Shown piece after piece: positions 21,373-32,067 of a stretch of DNA of 64,000 nucleotides (its first letter is position 1; each line of letters begins with the position of its first letter). Below the pieces are notes generated by a model. It ran no database searches. It had not been told where the DNA came from and saw only the letters and a program-made list of their open reading frames with translations. Both the position numbers and the translations under genes were made by a program. Origin of the DNA: Utricularia gibba (Eukaryota > Streptophyta > Magnoliopsida > Lamiales > Lentibulariaceae); contig NEEC01000008.1 in the NCBI GenBank assembly GCA_002189035.1, forward strand, positions 310,001 to 374,000. The letters run 5' to 3'.

Positions 21373-23132
21373 CTACGGTTTTGAATTCTGATTCGGCTGC
21401 TGATGAAAGTGAGAAGAAGCATGAGCATTCCTTGGAAACTTCCGGGTGTTCCTTGAGAGTGATTCCTGATGCCTGAGGCGATTGTTCCAGTTCATGTTCC
21501 GGGTGCCCGGGAGGTAGTTACATGAGCTGGCCATGTCCTTGAGGTTTGACAAGGATTTCATGGCGTCGATGACTTCACTCATCAGTGGCCTCGCTTTGGC
21601 ATCCCGGTTCAGGCACCGACCAGCCAGGTAGGCAGCTTTACGGGCGCCGATGATCGAGAAATGACCCTCCAGCCGAGGATCTACCAGCCGATAGAAATGC
21701 CTTCTGTCACCGAGATACGGCCTCGCCCACTCCACAATGTTCTGCTCCCCGGTGGGCCGGCTTTTATCCATTGATCGTCTGCCTGTGATTATTTCAAGAA
21801 GCACCACCCCGAAGCTGTAAACATCGCTTTTCGTCGTGAGATGGCCTGCGGAGCACCAGAGAACACTTGATACACACACATGGGGTTCGCCATAGGTAAA
21901 AAGTAAGCTTGTTTTTTTGCCTGTCATGACGTATTCAGGGGCAGCATAGCCGTAGGTGCCCATCACACGAGTAGAAACATGCGTCTTGCCGTCGTCTGGA
22001 GCATCCTTAGCAAGCCCCAAGTCGGAAAGCTTCGCATTGTATTCCTGAGATAACGATGAACTCCACTGAGATCATGGATAGTGGTGAAGTTTTGATCGGC
22101 AAATGTGAGCTCACGGAGTCCAGAAGGATGTTGGACGTCTTGAAATCACGGTAGATGATTGGTCTCTCGGCTTCCTCGTGCAGAAAAGCCAGTGCCTTCG
22201 CAGCACCCACAACTATCTTCATTCTTATGGACCAGGGAAGAGGCAAAGATCCTGGAGGACATGAGAGAAAGAGTTCGTCAGACAAGTGAAGGGACGGAAT
22301 CAAGGGGCTAGTAGCAGCACACATACTTCGAAACAGATGGTTCTCTAAGCTCCCTCGCGGCATGAATTCGTAGACGAGCAGCCTTTGGTCGTCTTCGATA
22401 CAGTAGCCGACCAGCTTAACCAGATTAGGGTGCACGAGATCACCCAAAAACTTGACTTCCGCCTGCGAAACAGCGTATCAGAAATGCTACAAAATGCCGG
22501 AAACGATGAACACACATGAGAAGGGAGGGATCGGACCAGCCACTCCCTGTGGCCTTGAAGCCCGTCATGATTCAGAATCTTGACAGCAACAGTGAGACCT
22601 GTTCCTGGTTTTACTGGAGCAGTTCCATTTTGTTCAATCCACCCCTTGAAGACACAACCAAATCCCCCTCACCAAGAAGAGATTCCGGTCTGAAGTTTCG
22701 TGTAGCTAACTTAAGATCATTGAATGAAAATTTGCGCAGGCTCGAGGATATTTTGAGCTCCTCTTCAAGTTTGAAGCTAGAAGATGTACTTCCAGCATTA
22801 CTTGCAGAGGTCGATGCGACTGGCAGGAAAACTGCTTGGTCTCGGCTCCTATCGTTAGTTAACGACTTGCCTTCTGTTGGCATGATCAAAGAGAGGACAA
22901 ATAAGAAGAGAACTCCGGTTTCTGACTCACCAAAAATGGCATCAAGACGAACAGATAAAGATGAAGACAGGCCGTTCCCAGAGAATGAAACAGTACCACG
23001 AGTGCTGATGCCACTGATAGAGGTATCTACTTTAGATCTTGAACTGAAGCAGCAGGCGAAAAAACTCATGCGAGTGCATTCAATCTCCTGTATATCTTTT
23101 TTCATCACATTCTTGGGATTTTTGGCTTCCAT
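21373..23132 (-). CDS. Receptor-like cytoplasmic kinase, RLCK-VII (PBL34/35-like), frameshift in glycine loop
   Basis: Exons are 23132 (or ATG 23069)-22931, 22831-22537, 22462-22327, 22251-22115, 22044-21921 and 21845-21373. Recognisable blocks are [20 protein letters not shown], the ATP loop, [10 protein letters not shown] with the catalytic Lys, [34 protein letters not shown] (catalytic loop), [40 protein letters not shown] and a basic Ser/Asn-rich tail. The order and intron sites match PBL34/35/36, which relay signals from pattern-recognition and LYK receptors at the plasma membrane. An MSFFACC start offers cysteines for S-acylation. Three oddities stand out. One base is missing in the five-G run at 22664-22668, which breaks GEGGFG. 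The DFG motif reads DLG (22018-22023). The intron at 21846-21920 has a GC donor. Correcting the single base would give about 434 residues, so it is either a recent pseudogene or a sequence error. Confidence 0.85.
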
Positions 23133-24529
23133 GCTCCAGACTCATCAAAATTCCAAGAAGTCAATCAGAAGCCTAACAACAAGTGGAAACCAACGCCATT
23201 TCAAAACCAAAACTACAAGATGGCGAGGACTCATCTACGTTCAAGAAGAGATTTTGCTGAACATCCCTACAAAATCAGACGACCCCAGAAGAAGAATATA
23301 ACATGAACCCGGTTCCACAAAATGTGCATACCATACCAACTAATCGCGTTCCGAGTCTTAACCTACGAAACAGGGAACTTTGAAGGTGAAGCTGCCATCA
23401 AATCCTGAGATGTGAAATTGTTGGGAGTCACCATCATTTGGAGGAAAAAAGGTGCATCATCTCCGACCCCACGATTCCAAATTCCATTCCCATGCCGCAA
23501 CTGCATCAAAACAACTTGAGAGGATGCAGACAAGGCCACTTTAAGTGAAAAATGAAAACCGCATGCTCCCAGGTATATCAATAACCAACAAAAGCAAAAC
23601 CTTTTGAGACATATTATTGCGTTGTTTGATATCTTGTCACAGCCCCATAGGTTGCTCTCGTCTCCTCCCTACATCCACCTCTCCAAATTAAAACCTTTTT
23701 TGGAAAATAAAACTTTACTACAACCAAAACCGGTGTTGTCTTAACAGAGCGCATGTGAGCAATGAATGAATTGCCAATATAATCAGGAACCATTGGACGG
23801 ATACATTTCCGCTCCAACAACATTCATGTTCAACGTAAAGGCAAAGTCTTTATTTATGATTTAATTCAAAAAAGGTTTCCAGCACATCACATGCGGCTGT
23901 GGGCACAATCATTGAATCCCCCGAGTGACCCTGAGATACCAATGAGATGCACTCGATCCATCATCTACCCATCCAAATCAAAACCCGGTTGCATTGGCAT
24001 CCTAATCTATACTGAACCCGGTTCTTTATCTGCTCGTGTTTTCAAAATCTGCAGTCCTCCTGCCCTACCAAAACAAACAACTTCGCTCGCTTGTTGACTT
24101 CCGGGGTCTGGTTCCTGAAATTGGGCCAAAGTTAACTTCGTGGGCCTCAGCCCATTATCCCAGATATATTAATTATTCACAGGCCTTTAGTTTCCAGGCC
24201 CGCCCTTTTGGAGTACGGGCTGGAAAGACCAGCTTCCGCGTCGGACGCGGCATCATTAATGAGAAAATGGACATCGGACAACAGCAGATGACCGGAATTG
24301 ACTGGGCCAGTTTTTGTTGAGCTCTTGTCCTCTCATCATGGCTTTGGGGCATCTTGCTTCCAATCGCTGAAGAGGAATGACGCCGGCCAAACGGTAATAA
24401 CAACCTCCGACGACCAGAGGAAAGACTCCCGTCCACTCACGACGTCTGACAGAAGAACTCCACGGAACCACGAGATGAGGAGCCCGAATCGATCAGCATT
24501 CAGCCCCCACACAATCACTTCTTTAAAGA
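23133..24529. other. Intergenic region between kinase and NPF genes
   Basis: Several open frames of 60-95 codons exist on both strands, but none has a recognisable domain or splice structure. The part at about 24180-24480 is richer in G/C and CpG than its surroundings. I see no RNA gene. Confidence 0.5.
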
Positions 24530-24830
24530 CACGTGACTGAGTTTTGACGATGCTGAAGTGCACCCGCATATGCATTATGCACGTGGTGCCACTTCCTGGC
24601 TCCTCCTAAAAATTCCAATCAAGACGATAATCATTGCTAAACTGCACAAACTGCTCATTCCGTACACTTTCTGGGAGCTTTCCCACTTTTACCAATAAGA
24701 GTTGGTGAAATTTTGTCATCCAGCATATAGCTTTTAGTTCTTTAAAGTTTGAGTTTGTAAAAATGATTTGAAGAAGACAATAAAAATTTGTTGGGTTGGG
24801 AGTTGGGTGGTGTGCGGTGTGTATAAATAA
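24530..24830 (+). promoter_or_regulatory. Putative NPF promoter with two G-boxes and a TATA box
   Basis: CACGTG occurs at 24530-24535 and 24580-24585, and TATAAATAA at about 24822-24830, 60-68 bases before the ATG at 24890. G-boxes bind bZIP and bHLH factors in light and ABA responses. Function at this locus is inference. Confidence 0.5.
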
Positions 24831-24889
24831 AGAGTACAGGACCCAACACAACGTAGCGGTTCATATTTGAGTGGGGGAGAGGATTGGGG

Positions 24890-27126
24890 ATGATGGAGAT
24901 TGCACGTGCCACCAAACAGGACACGAACTCTTCCTCCTCCAAGTTGCGATGCTCACTCGCCAAGATATTCCGTCGCCGGTCGCCGGAAAATGATGGATCC
25001 CAGGGAGGAGCCGCGCAGAAGAGGGAGGAGGAGCACGGTGGCTGGAAGGCCATGCCCTTCATCTTGGGTACCCATCTTTTTCTTTTTGTTATTTTTCCGA
25101 TCACTTTCATCTTGTTTGTTGTTGCCTCGTCCTTCTCAGGCGAGTACGACATGAATGCACAGACCCATCATGACACCAAGGGTCCATCGTTGGTTGAGTC
25201 ATATTGACCTGACAACTAATTAATTATTGCATTTTCCAGAAAAAAAACAAATGATTTTATTTGTATTTCATAAATTAATCGATTTTAAAAACATTATTTC
25301 TTTTTCATCACATAGCACTAACTCCAGATTCAATCTCCTCAATAAGTAATTATAAAATACATTAATATTATTATTATTATTATTATTTTGTTGTGTTTGG
25401 CAGGAAATGAGACACTAGAGAGGCTGGCTTCCATTGGACTAGTAGCAAATTTCATGGTGTTCTTGTTGACACAGTTTCATCTGGACCAAGTGGTGGCTTC
25501 AAATGTGATCAACATTTGGTCTGGAGTGACCAATTTCGGGCCTTTGATCGGTGCCTACATTTCGGATTCTTACTTGGGCAGATTCAGAACCATCGCCATT
25601 GCTACTGTAGCTGCTTTCATGGTGAGGTCTAGATTTGGCCACCGCCCCCTTGCCGTGGAACTTCACTGGAGTTGCTTATGCGTTTGATTCTTGACGAGCA
25701 GGGCATGGTGACATTGACTTTGATTCCTTGGATACCTCACCTCCATCCTCCTCCATGCTCGGTGTCTCAATCAAGCCATTGCATTGGACCCAGTGTGTCG
25801 CAGTTCATTGTCTTGGCAGTGGCTCTGGGGTTGCTCTCCCTTGGCTCCGCTGGAATCCGGCCCTGCAGTATTCCCTTCGGAGTCGATCAGTTCGACTCGT
25901 CGACGGAGGCAGGAAGGAGAGGAATCAATAGCTTCTTCAACTGGTACTACGCTACCTTCACACTGGTTCTCATCCTCGCTGTCACCTTGGTGGTCTACAT
26001 TCAAGATTCTGTGAGTTGGGTTCTGGGATTTGGGATTCCGACTCTGCTCATGATCTTCTCCATCGCGTTGTTCTTCCTGGGAACTCGATATTACATCTAT
26101 GTTGCTCCCCAAGGGAGCGTATTCTCCGGCATCGCGCAGGTGATCGTCGCTTCATACAAAAAACGAAAGGTTCAGTTTCGTGACGGAGACAAGGATACAG
26201 AGTATTATGACCCACCGTCCAAGACGAGTGGGGCGAGGAAGTATACTTTAACCAGTAAGTTCAGTTTCCTGAACAGAGCAGCAGTTATATTGGAGAGTGA
26301 TGTTTCACCGGATGGCACCAATGCAAATCCATGGAGAATGTGCTCCGTTCAGTCTGTAGAAGAAACCAAATGCTTACTCAACATCATTCCCATTTGGGCT
26401 GCTGGAATCATAGCTTTCGTAGCCATGGCTCAACAGGGCACATTCACTCTCTCACAGGCTCTAAAAATGGACCGCCATCTGGGACCGCACTTCAAGGTCC
26501 CTGCTGGATCCCTGTCTGTTATATCCATGATCACCATCGGAATCTTTCTCCCAGTTTATGACAGGATAGTTGTTCCCTACACAAGAAGGTTCACTAGGGT
26601 AGAAGGTGGCATCACCCTTCTCCAAAGAATGGGGATCGGGCTATGTTTCTCAATCCTATCCATGATCGTTGCCGGTTTCGTGGAACGAAGAAGACGTGCT
26701 TCAGCTCTAACGCATCCCAACCCCGAAGGAATCGCTCCAATTTCCGTCTTCTGGCTATCGCCACAACTGATCCTACTGGGATTAGGAGAAGCATTCAACA
26801 TCATTGGGCAGATCGAGTTCTACAACAAGGAGTTCCCTGGGAACATGAGCAGTTTAGCAAACTCCCTACTCTCTTGCACTATGGCTGGAGCCAATTACCT
26901 GAGTGCTCTTCTAGTGAATGTGGTGCATAACACCACCGGACGCCATGGCCATCCTGATTGGCTTACGAAAGACATCAACCAAGGAAGAGTCGAGAATCTA
27001 TACTTCATGATTTCCGGGCTGGGTGTGTTGAACCTGGGATACTTCATCTGGGTGGCGCGCAGCTACATCTACAAAAGCAGATACCTTGTGGATGAAGACG
27101 AAGACAGCAGTATTATAGGGGTATGA
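24890..27126 (+). CDS. NRT1/PTR family transporter, NPF2 clade
   Basis: Three exons (24890-25067, 25404-25621, 25702-27126) give 606 residues, typical of NPF proteins. The soluble N-terminus is followed by GGWKAMPFIL and the signature NETLERLASIGLVANF of the first helix. Next come FGPLIGAYISDSYLGRFRTI, then LSLGSAGIRPCSIPFGVDQF, FFNWYYATFTLVLILAVTLV, the long central loop with SVQSVEETKCLLNIIPIW, QGTFTLSQALKMDRHLGPHF, PAGSLSVISMITIGIFLPVY, SVFWLSPQLILLGLGEAFNI and a final helix ending WVARSYIYKSRY. This is a 12-helix MFS proton-coupled carrier in the plasma membrane. NPF2 members move nitrate, glucosinolates or other anions. The closest pattern I recognise is NPF2.11/NPF2.13, but substrate cannot be read from sequence. 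The second intron is only 80 bases. A TATA box lies 60 bases upstream. Confidence 0.93.
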
Positions 27127-27586
27127 TCCTCAAGTCTCAAGTTTAAGAAGACCAAACTCGAGTCCATGCCTCCTATGTCCAACCTCGGGTTGGATACGAA
27201 TCACACTCGCCCATTCTATGTATGCTGGATGATTCTATAAATGGTTGTGGTAATTTCGGGGTCCTGTGAACACTTACTTCATCCCTCTTGGGTGACAATG
27301 AATAGGGCTGAAGAAAAACTGAAAAAATTGCCATGTCAACGTTCATGAAGTATATTCATTGCTTATACCTTGTAAAAAAAACCCCCATTTCCACCCCTAC
27401 CAATAACGAACAAAAATGGGCACTGTGATGAAGGTACCAGTCACCATGTGGAATAGTCAGTACACTATGAACAATCAGTATCCGTCAAGACAAGGCACAG
27501 AAACAATATTACCAGGACCCCCCAACCATTGGCTGCTTCCCATGAATCCTGAGAGAAAAAGAATCAAGACTACACGCGTTTCAACT
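27127..27586. other. Convergent 3' intergenic region
   Basis: It contains the 3' ends of the NPF gene (+) and the PPR gene (-). No further gene is visible. Confidence 0.5.
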
Positions 27587-29809
27587 TCAGCGACTGTTAA
27601 CAAGGAGCTTCTCAACTGCTTCATCACAAAGCAGCAATGTAGAATCCATGTTGCCTTCATTGAATGCCATATCTGCAAAGATGCTGTATAGGTCTTTGTC
27701 TATTGGGATTTCTTTGTTTCGCATCTCCTCGAAAAATTCTCTTGCCTCTTTATATTTCTTCCTCCTAAGAAAACCCTTGACCAATGCATTGTAGGTCTCA
27801 ACACTGGGATCAAAACCTTTGTCAACCATGCCTCGGTATAGAAACCATGCTTCCTTCATATTCCTTGCTTTGGTATGACCTCGGATTAGGATATTGAAAG
27901 TATTCTTATCAGGTTCCACGCCAAGATGGTGCATAGCTTGATGCAGTGCAATGGCCGCCGGCATATCATTTCTAATACAATGTTGTCTAATGAGAGAGTT
28001 ATAAGTCGCTGCACTAGGCTGTATACCCTTCGACAGCATCAGGTGGAGGAGTTTCTTAGCATCTCCGAGCATCCCTAGGTTGCAAAATCCCGTCATCAGA
28101 ACATTGAAAGAAACGACCGTAGGCATAATTCCCCTCTGTAGCATTTCGTTAAAAAGCCTATATGCAGTATCTATTTCACCAGTTTTGCAATATGCATCCA
28201 TAAGCGTGGTGTAAGTGAAAGCATCAGGCATTATCCCATCAGCCTCCATACTCTTCATTAAGCTTACTGCTTTCTCTAAATTACCAGACTTGCAAAAGTA
28301 ATTGAGGAGTACATTGCACGTAAAGATATTGGGAACAAGGCCTTGGCTGGTCATTTCTTGAAGAAGTTCATTGGATGTTCCAATGTCTCCTTGTTTGCAG
28401 AGGCCATCGACCAGGGCAGTATATGTTACAACATTTGGTAGAAGACCAACACGAATCATCTCATTGTGAAGTGAAAACGCCTTCTGTAGCATACCAGCCT
28501 TGCAACAACCATCAATAAGTGCTGCGTAGGTGAATTCATCTGCCTTCATCCCAAACGACAGCATTTCATGGACGAGATGCTCAGCTTCTTTAACCTTTCC
28601 AATTTTACAGAAACAACATAACAAAGAAGTGTATGTGATAGAATCAGGTAAAATCTTTTGATTCCGCATTTCTTCATACATCCTGTTTGCTGAAGCAACA
28701 TTACCAATTTTGCTGAAGCCATCAATAAGAGTCGTGTACACCACAGTATCAGGAAAAATTCTCTGAGAAACCATATCCCTCAAAACCTTCTCAGCTTTGA
28801 CCAACTTACCAGCTTTGCAAAGCGAAAAAATCATACTATTAAAAGTATATGCATTTGGCTTCAACCCTAATTGCTGCATGTTTTCAACAACTCTCAGCAT
28901 TACAGTATGATCTCCTTGATTGCAATATCCATCTACAATTGTACTGTGACTTACAGAATCTGGAATGCAACCTCTCTGATCCATCAAGAAAAGTATACGA
29001 TGAGCTTCTTTTATTTTCCTTGCTTGACATAGGGAGTGCATGACTATATTATAAGACATTGTATTCCACTGAATACCCCCTTCAGAAAATTCATGGAAAA
29101 CTTGCAAGGAAAAATTGTGACCGTCAATATCTTTTGCAAGTTTGGAAAGAAGAAAGTTACAGGACTTGACAGAGATAACCACTCCATAATTCAAAATCTT
29201 GTGAAAAAGATCTCTTGCATGATCATTCTGCCCATTTTCAATCAGAGTCTGGAAAAATAGGTCAAAAACATACGGATCTGAACCCCAATCCTTGTAAGTG
29301 TATATGAGCTTATCGAGAATCTCAGAGAATGTAGTGTTCTTTTGAATACTTGGTTTTGTCCAGAAATCATGAAAAAGTCTTTTTGCAAAGGCTATATCCT
29401 TTGCAGCAACCGCAATTTGAATCAAGATGCACTGAGACTCAATTGATGGATCCCTTTGAATGCATGACCAGTCAAATAAATTAGCAGCCAAAGAATAATT
29501 ATCCCTGATCTCCATGAGAACCCAAATGAGATGATCAGACCTGAAATTTGACTCGAATGTCTTCAAAATCAGATGCAGGGGCTCATATTGGCGCTGCTTG
29601 ATGGCTTTTGTCATTCGGCAGACGAATTCAGAGTCTTTTATGGAGGGTTTTCTTGGCGAATAATCAGGAAAAGGCCTCACGCCGGACAACCCAAAAGAAG
29701 AGCTTGAAAAGCATGAGAATGAAGGAGGTATTTTGGCTGATCTCCGGTGTAAACAACGTCGAATTAATATATGAGAGAAAGCAAAAAGCATGACAGGACG
29801 ACTCTTCAT
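27587..29809 (-). CDS. P-class pentatricopeptide repeat protein (At1g05670-like)
   Basis: A single uninterrupted exon of 740 codons. The N-terminus (about 40 residues, rich in Arg, Ser and Phe, few acids) resembles an organelle-targeting peptide, more likely mitochondrial. A region with LIYTYKDWGSDPYVFDLFFQ follows. About 14 tandem 35-residue PPR motifs then run from near residue 240 to near 710, for example VVYTTLIDGFSKIGNVASAN and NVVTYTALVDGLCKQGDIGT. The repeats have the uniform 35-residue spacing of the P class, with no E, DYW or SMR domain. P-class PPR proteins bind organelle transcripts in sequence-specific fashion and affect stability, splicing or translation. The YTYKDWGSDP block and overall layout resemble Arabidopsis At1g05670; this is from memory and not a database match. 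The RNA target is unknown. Confidence 0.93.
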   Translation of the reverse strand: MKSRPVMLFAFSHILIRRCLHRRSAKIPPSFSCFSSSSFGLSGVRPFPDYSPRKPSIKDSEFVCRMTKAIKQRQYEPLHLILKTFESNFRSDHLIWVLMEIRDNYSLAANLFDWSCIQRDPSIESQCILIQIAVAAKDIAFAKRLFHDFWTKPSIQKNTTFSEILDKLIYTYKDWGSDPYVFDLFFQTLIENGQNDHARDLFHKILNYGVVISVKSCNFLLSKLAKDIDGHNFSLQVFHEFSEGGIQWNTMSYNIVMHSLCQARKIKEAHRILFLMDQRGCIPDSVSHSTIVDGYCNQGDHTVMLRVVENMQQLGLKPNAYTFNSMIFSLCKAGKLVKAEKVLRDMVSQRIFPDTVVYTTLIDGFSKIGNVASANRMYEEMRNQKILPDSITYTSLLCCFCKIGKVKEAEHLVHEMLSFGMKADEFTYAALIDGCCKAGMLQKAFSLHNEMIRVGLLPNVVTYTALVDGLCKQGDIGTSNELLQEMTSQGLVPNIFTCNVLLNYFCKSGNLEKAVSLMKSMEADGIMPDAFTYTTLMDAYCKTGEIDTAYRLFNEMLQRGIMPTVVSFNVLMTGFCNLGMLGDAKKLLHLMLSKGIQPSAATYNSLIRQHCIRNDMPAAIALHQAMHHLGVEPDKNTFNILIRGHTKARNMKEAWFLYRGMVDKGFDPSVETYNALVKGFLRRKKYKEAREFFEEMRNKEIPIDKDLYSIFADMAFNEGNMDSTLLLCDEAVEKLLVNSR

Positions 29810-30788
29810 GTCTGAGGAAGAAATCCATCACGACACTTGCACCAATTGCATATCTCATTTGCATCAACTCGTTTTCAAGTTTCCAAGTAGCTGCATATTG
29901 CACAATATCGAATGTTACTCCTACATATCTAAACACCCAGAATGAGAGATGATTCATTAGCACCAAAACGAGCAAAGGGGGAAACAAACTTCGAATGCAG
30001 AAAGCACTCAAACCTTTATTCCCAGCAATGTTTCACCACCAGTGGCCAAGATGCAGACATTTCCCAAAAGTGAACCTGCTACTCCCAGGATTATGCAAGG
30101 TCAACTGCACTACTCCGAAAATCCCAGTCTAAAATCAACCAATCGCAGGCGGGTAAATCGAGTCGTCTTCCAGGAAATTTCATCGAGTAAGGAAGCAGAA
30201 GTTGAAGATGGAGAATCAAAACGCAGCCCCCAAACAGTAGAGAAGCGCTGTGCGTTGTTTAGAGAAATCTGCGTTCTCAATTCCGCTATCGCGCTCCCTC
30301 CTCGCCGGCGGGGTCTCAAACCCCAGTAGACGGACAAGAGGCGGTGAACAAGACTATTTTTATTGGGCCGACCCAAATGACATGGGTCGGAAATCAAGTA
30401 GCACGGGCCGGGGGGACACTAAAAAGGGCCTTATCTCTGGGGGAGCCGGAGGTGGGGTAGTATAGACGCGGTGTTAGGTGGACCAGCGCATGGCCCACCA
30501 CTGGAGGGATGCGATTCACATCCAGCCTCCAATTATCGGGTGCAATCAATGGCTGCCCCCACCCAACACCCAACACCCAACACACCCTTAGCTGTACACA
30601 CAAAACAAATTACAAAGTACAAAACAGTATTATTGTCCGTCCATTTTTTGGAGCAATCCAGGATTAAGTAACTCCCCTAATCACGCCATTCACTAGAGCC
30701 CCCCAATGAAATGACACAAAAACCCCGGGGTGAAGACTGAATTTACAGCATTCATCAGCTCTTTACAGTTTAGTTAGGGCAACCCCAC
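29810..30788. other. 5' region of the PPR gene and intergenic sequence
   Basis: It probably includes the PPR promoter and 5' UTR. Several short open frames overlap one another without domain similarity. I see nothing else. Confidence 0.45.
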
Positions 30789-31154
30789 TCACATCACATC
30801 AGATGCGAGAGTAATCCCAATGCCGCGTCCCGTCCCGTGAAAGCACGCGTTGTTACCAGAATCAGTTCTCACTTTCATCCGAACACCTTCTTCGTCTTCT
30901 GAAAAATGTAGACACCGATGGGGATGCGCTTCCACTTTGACTCGGATATGATGAGTCCGAGTGCTGACGCGGGAGAAGAGGGATGGGGATGAGGGTTCCT
31001 GGAGAAAGGTGCTGGTGGGCAGGGTGCTTTCGTCCCACAGCCCCTTGTGCTCAACTGGATTCGACATCTGTTGTAGGGCGTTGATGGAGGAATCTAGCCC
31101 CGGCCGGCGGCGGCCCGGCTTTCCACTCATCGCCGAGTTAGGCACCCAATCCAC
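30789..31154 (-). CDS. Unrecognised 121-codon ORF
   Basis: The frame starts MDWVPNSAMSGKPGRRRPGL and ends with a stop at 30789. It is hydrophilic, with a Ser/Thr/His-rich middle (SPSLFSRVSTRTHHIRVKVE), no membrane segment and no domain that I know. It lies alone between the PPR and bHLH genes. Base composition is higher in G/C than the flanks, which favours coding or a GC-rich promoter equally. An overlapping plus-strand frame at 30961-31170 weakens the case. It could be a small lineage-specific gene or chance. Confidence 0.25.
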   Translation of the reverse strand: MDWVPNSAMSGKPGRRRPGLDSSINALQQMSNPVEHKGLWDESTLPTSTFLQEPSSPSLFSRVSTRTHHIRVKVEAHPHRCLHFSEDEEGVRMKVRTDSGNNACFHGTGRGIGITLASDVM

Positions 31155-32067
31155 CCAATGCTACGCTTGACCGCAACCTTTAACTAACATCTTTGGGCCC
31201 ATCCCATCCCATCCCCTCCTCTTTTCTTTCTTTCTTGTTAAAAATAAAAAAACACAATCTTGTAGTTGTGGGGCGAGTTATACGTTCTTCTCCCTATGCG
31301 CAGCAGAGGAACGCGAGAAGAGGGCGTGAGCTGAGCCCATGCTGCAATTATTGATTGAATGACGACGTCGATGACGACGTCCTTCATTCGTTGTAGATTA
31401 AACATGCGTACGCGCGCTGTTAGGGGGTACTATTAGGGTAAATACAAGGGAGAAATGGAGTTAAAAAGGGTGGTTGGTACGGTCGGTGACGGCACCGACA
31501 ATCGCACATTAAGTCCCGCCGGCGGCAGCCCTGGATGCACCGCCATAACACGTCACTGTCAGTCATCACGGAGGCTAATCTAAAACTAATCACCTTCCGT
31601 TAAAGTCATTAATCACTGACAGGCCCCTAACCTCGGCCCCTCCTAATCACTGTCCGTTCCGTGTCGTCCCCATGACGTTGACCCGCCCCGACTCAGTACG
31701 CCGTACGCACTCGACACGTATACACCCACACTTGCGATGCCGCTACTTAAAATAATAAATATATTAAAATAAAGATATTGGAAATGAAAATATGTGTTGT
31801 TTAAGGTGAAATGCGATATTCATATGGAATCTCTCTTTTAAATCCTTGCCTTGCACTGGAGGGGAGGCTCACCTCATCACACCTTCCAGCTTCCAGGGAG
31901 AAGATCAACGTTGCCGCTGGGAGCCATTGCCGTCTCACCTTCAAGAGCCTGTAGTCTTCGGAACCAAAGAGAAACTGGGCTTCCGCGCACGCATACGCTT
32001 CGCTGTTTGTCTCCAGAACGTTGCGATGAGCGTTCGTTCGCTTTGATTCTGTTACCGGAGTTGGAAG
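31155..32067. other. Upstream region of the bHLH gene
   Basis: A GC-rich stretch at 31270-31740 is followed by an AT-rich block (31740-31830) and the likely 5' UTR. Overlapping short frames at 31846-32155 are not supported as genes. Confidence 0.45.

Noticed and set aside
22516-23301. A 261-codon plus-strand frame across the kinase N-terminus
   Set aside because: It is the antisense of exons 1 and 2 of the kinase, without similarity to known proteins and without its own splice or promoter signals.
24173-24575. Overlapping 70-87-codon frames on both strands in a GC-richer patch
   Set aside because: No frame is preferred, no domain is seen and no splice structure connects them. More likely promoter-proximal sequence of the NPF gene.
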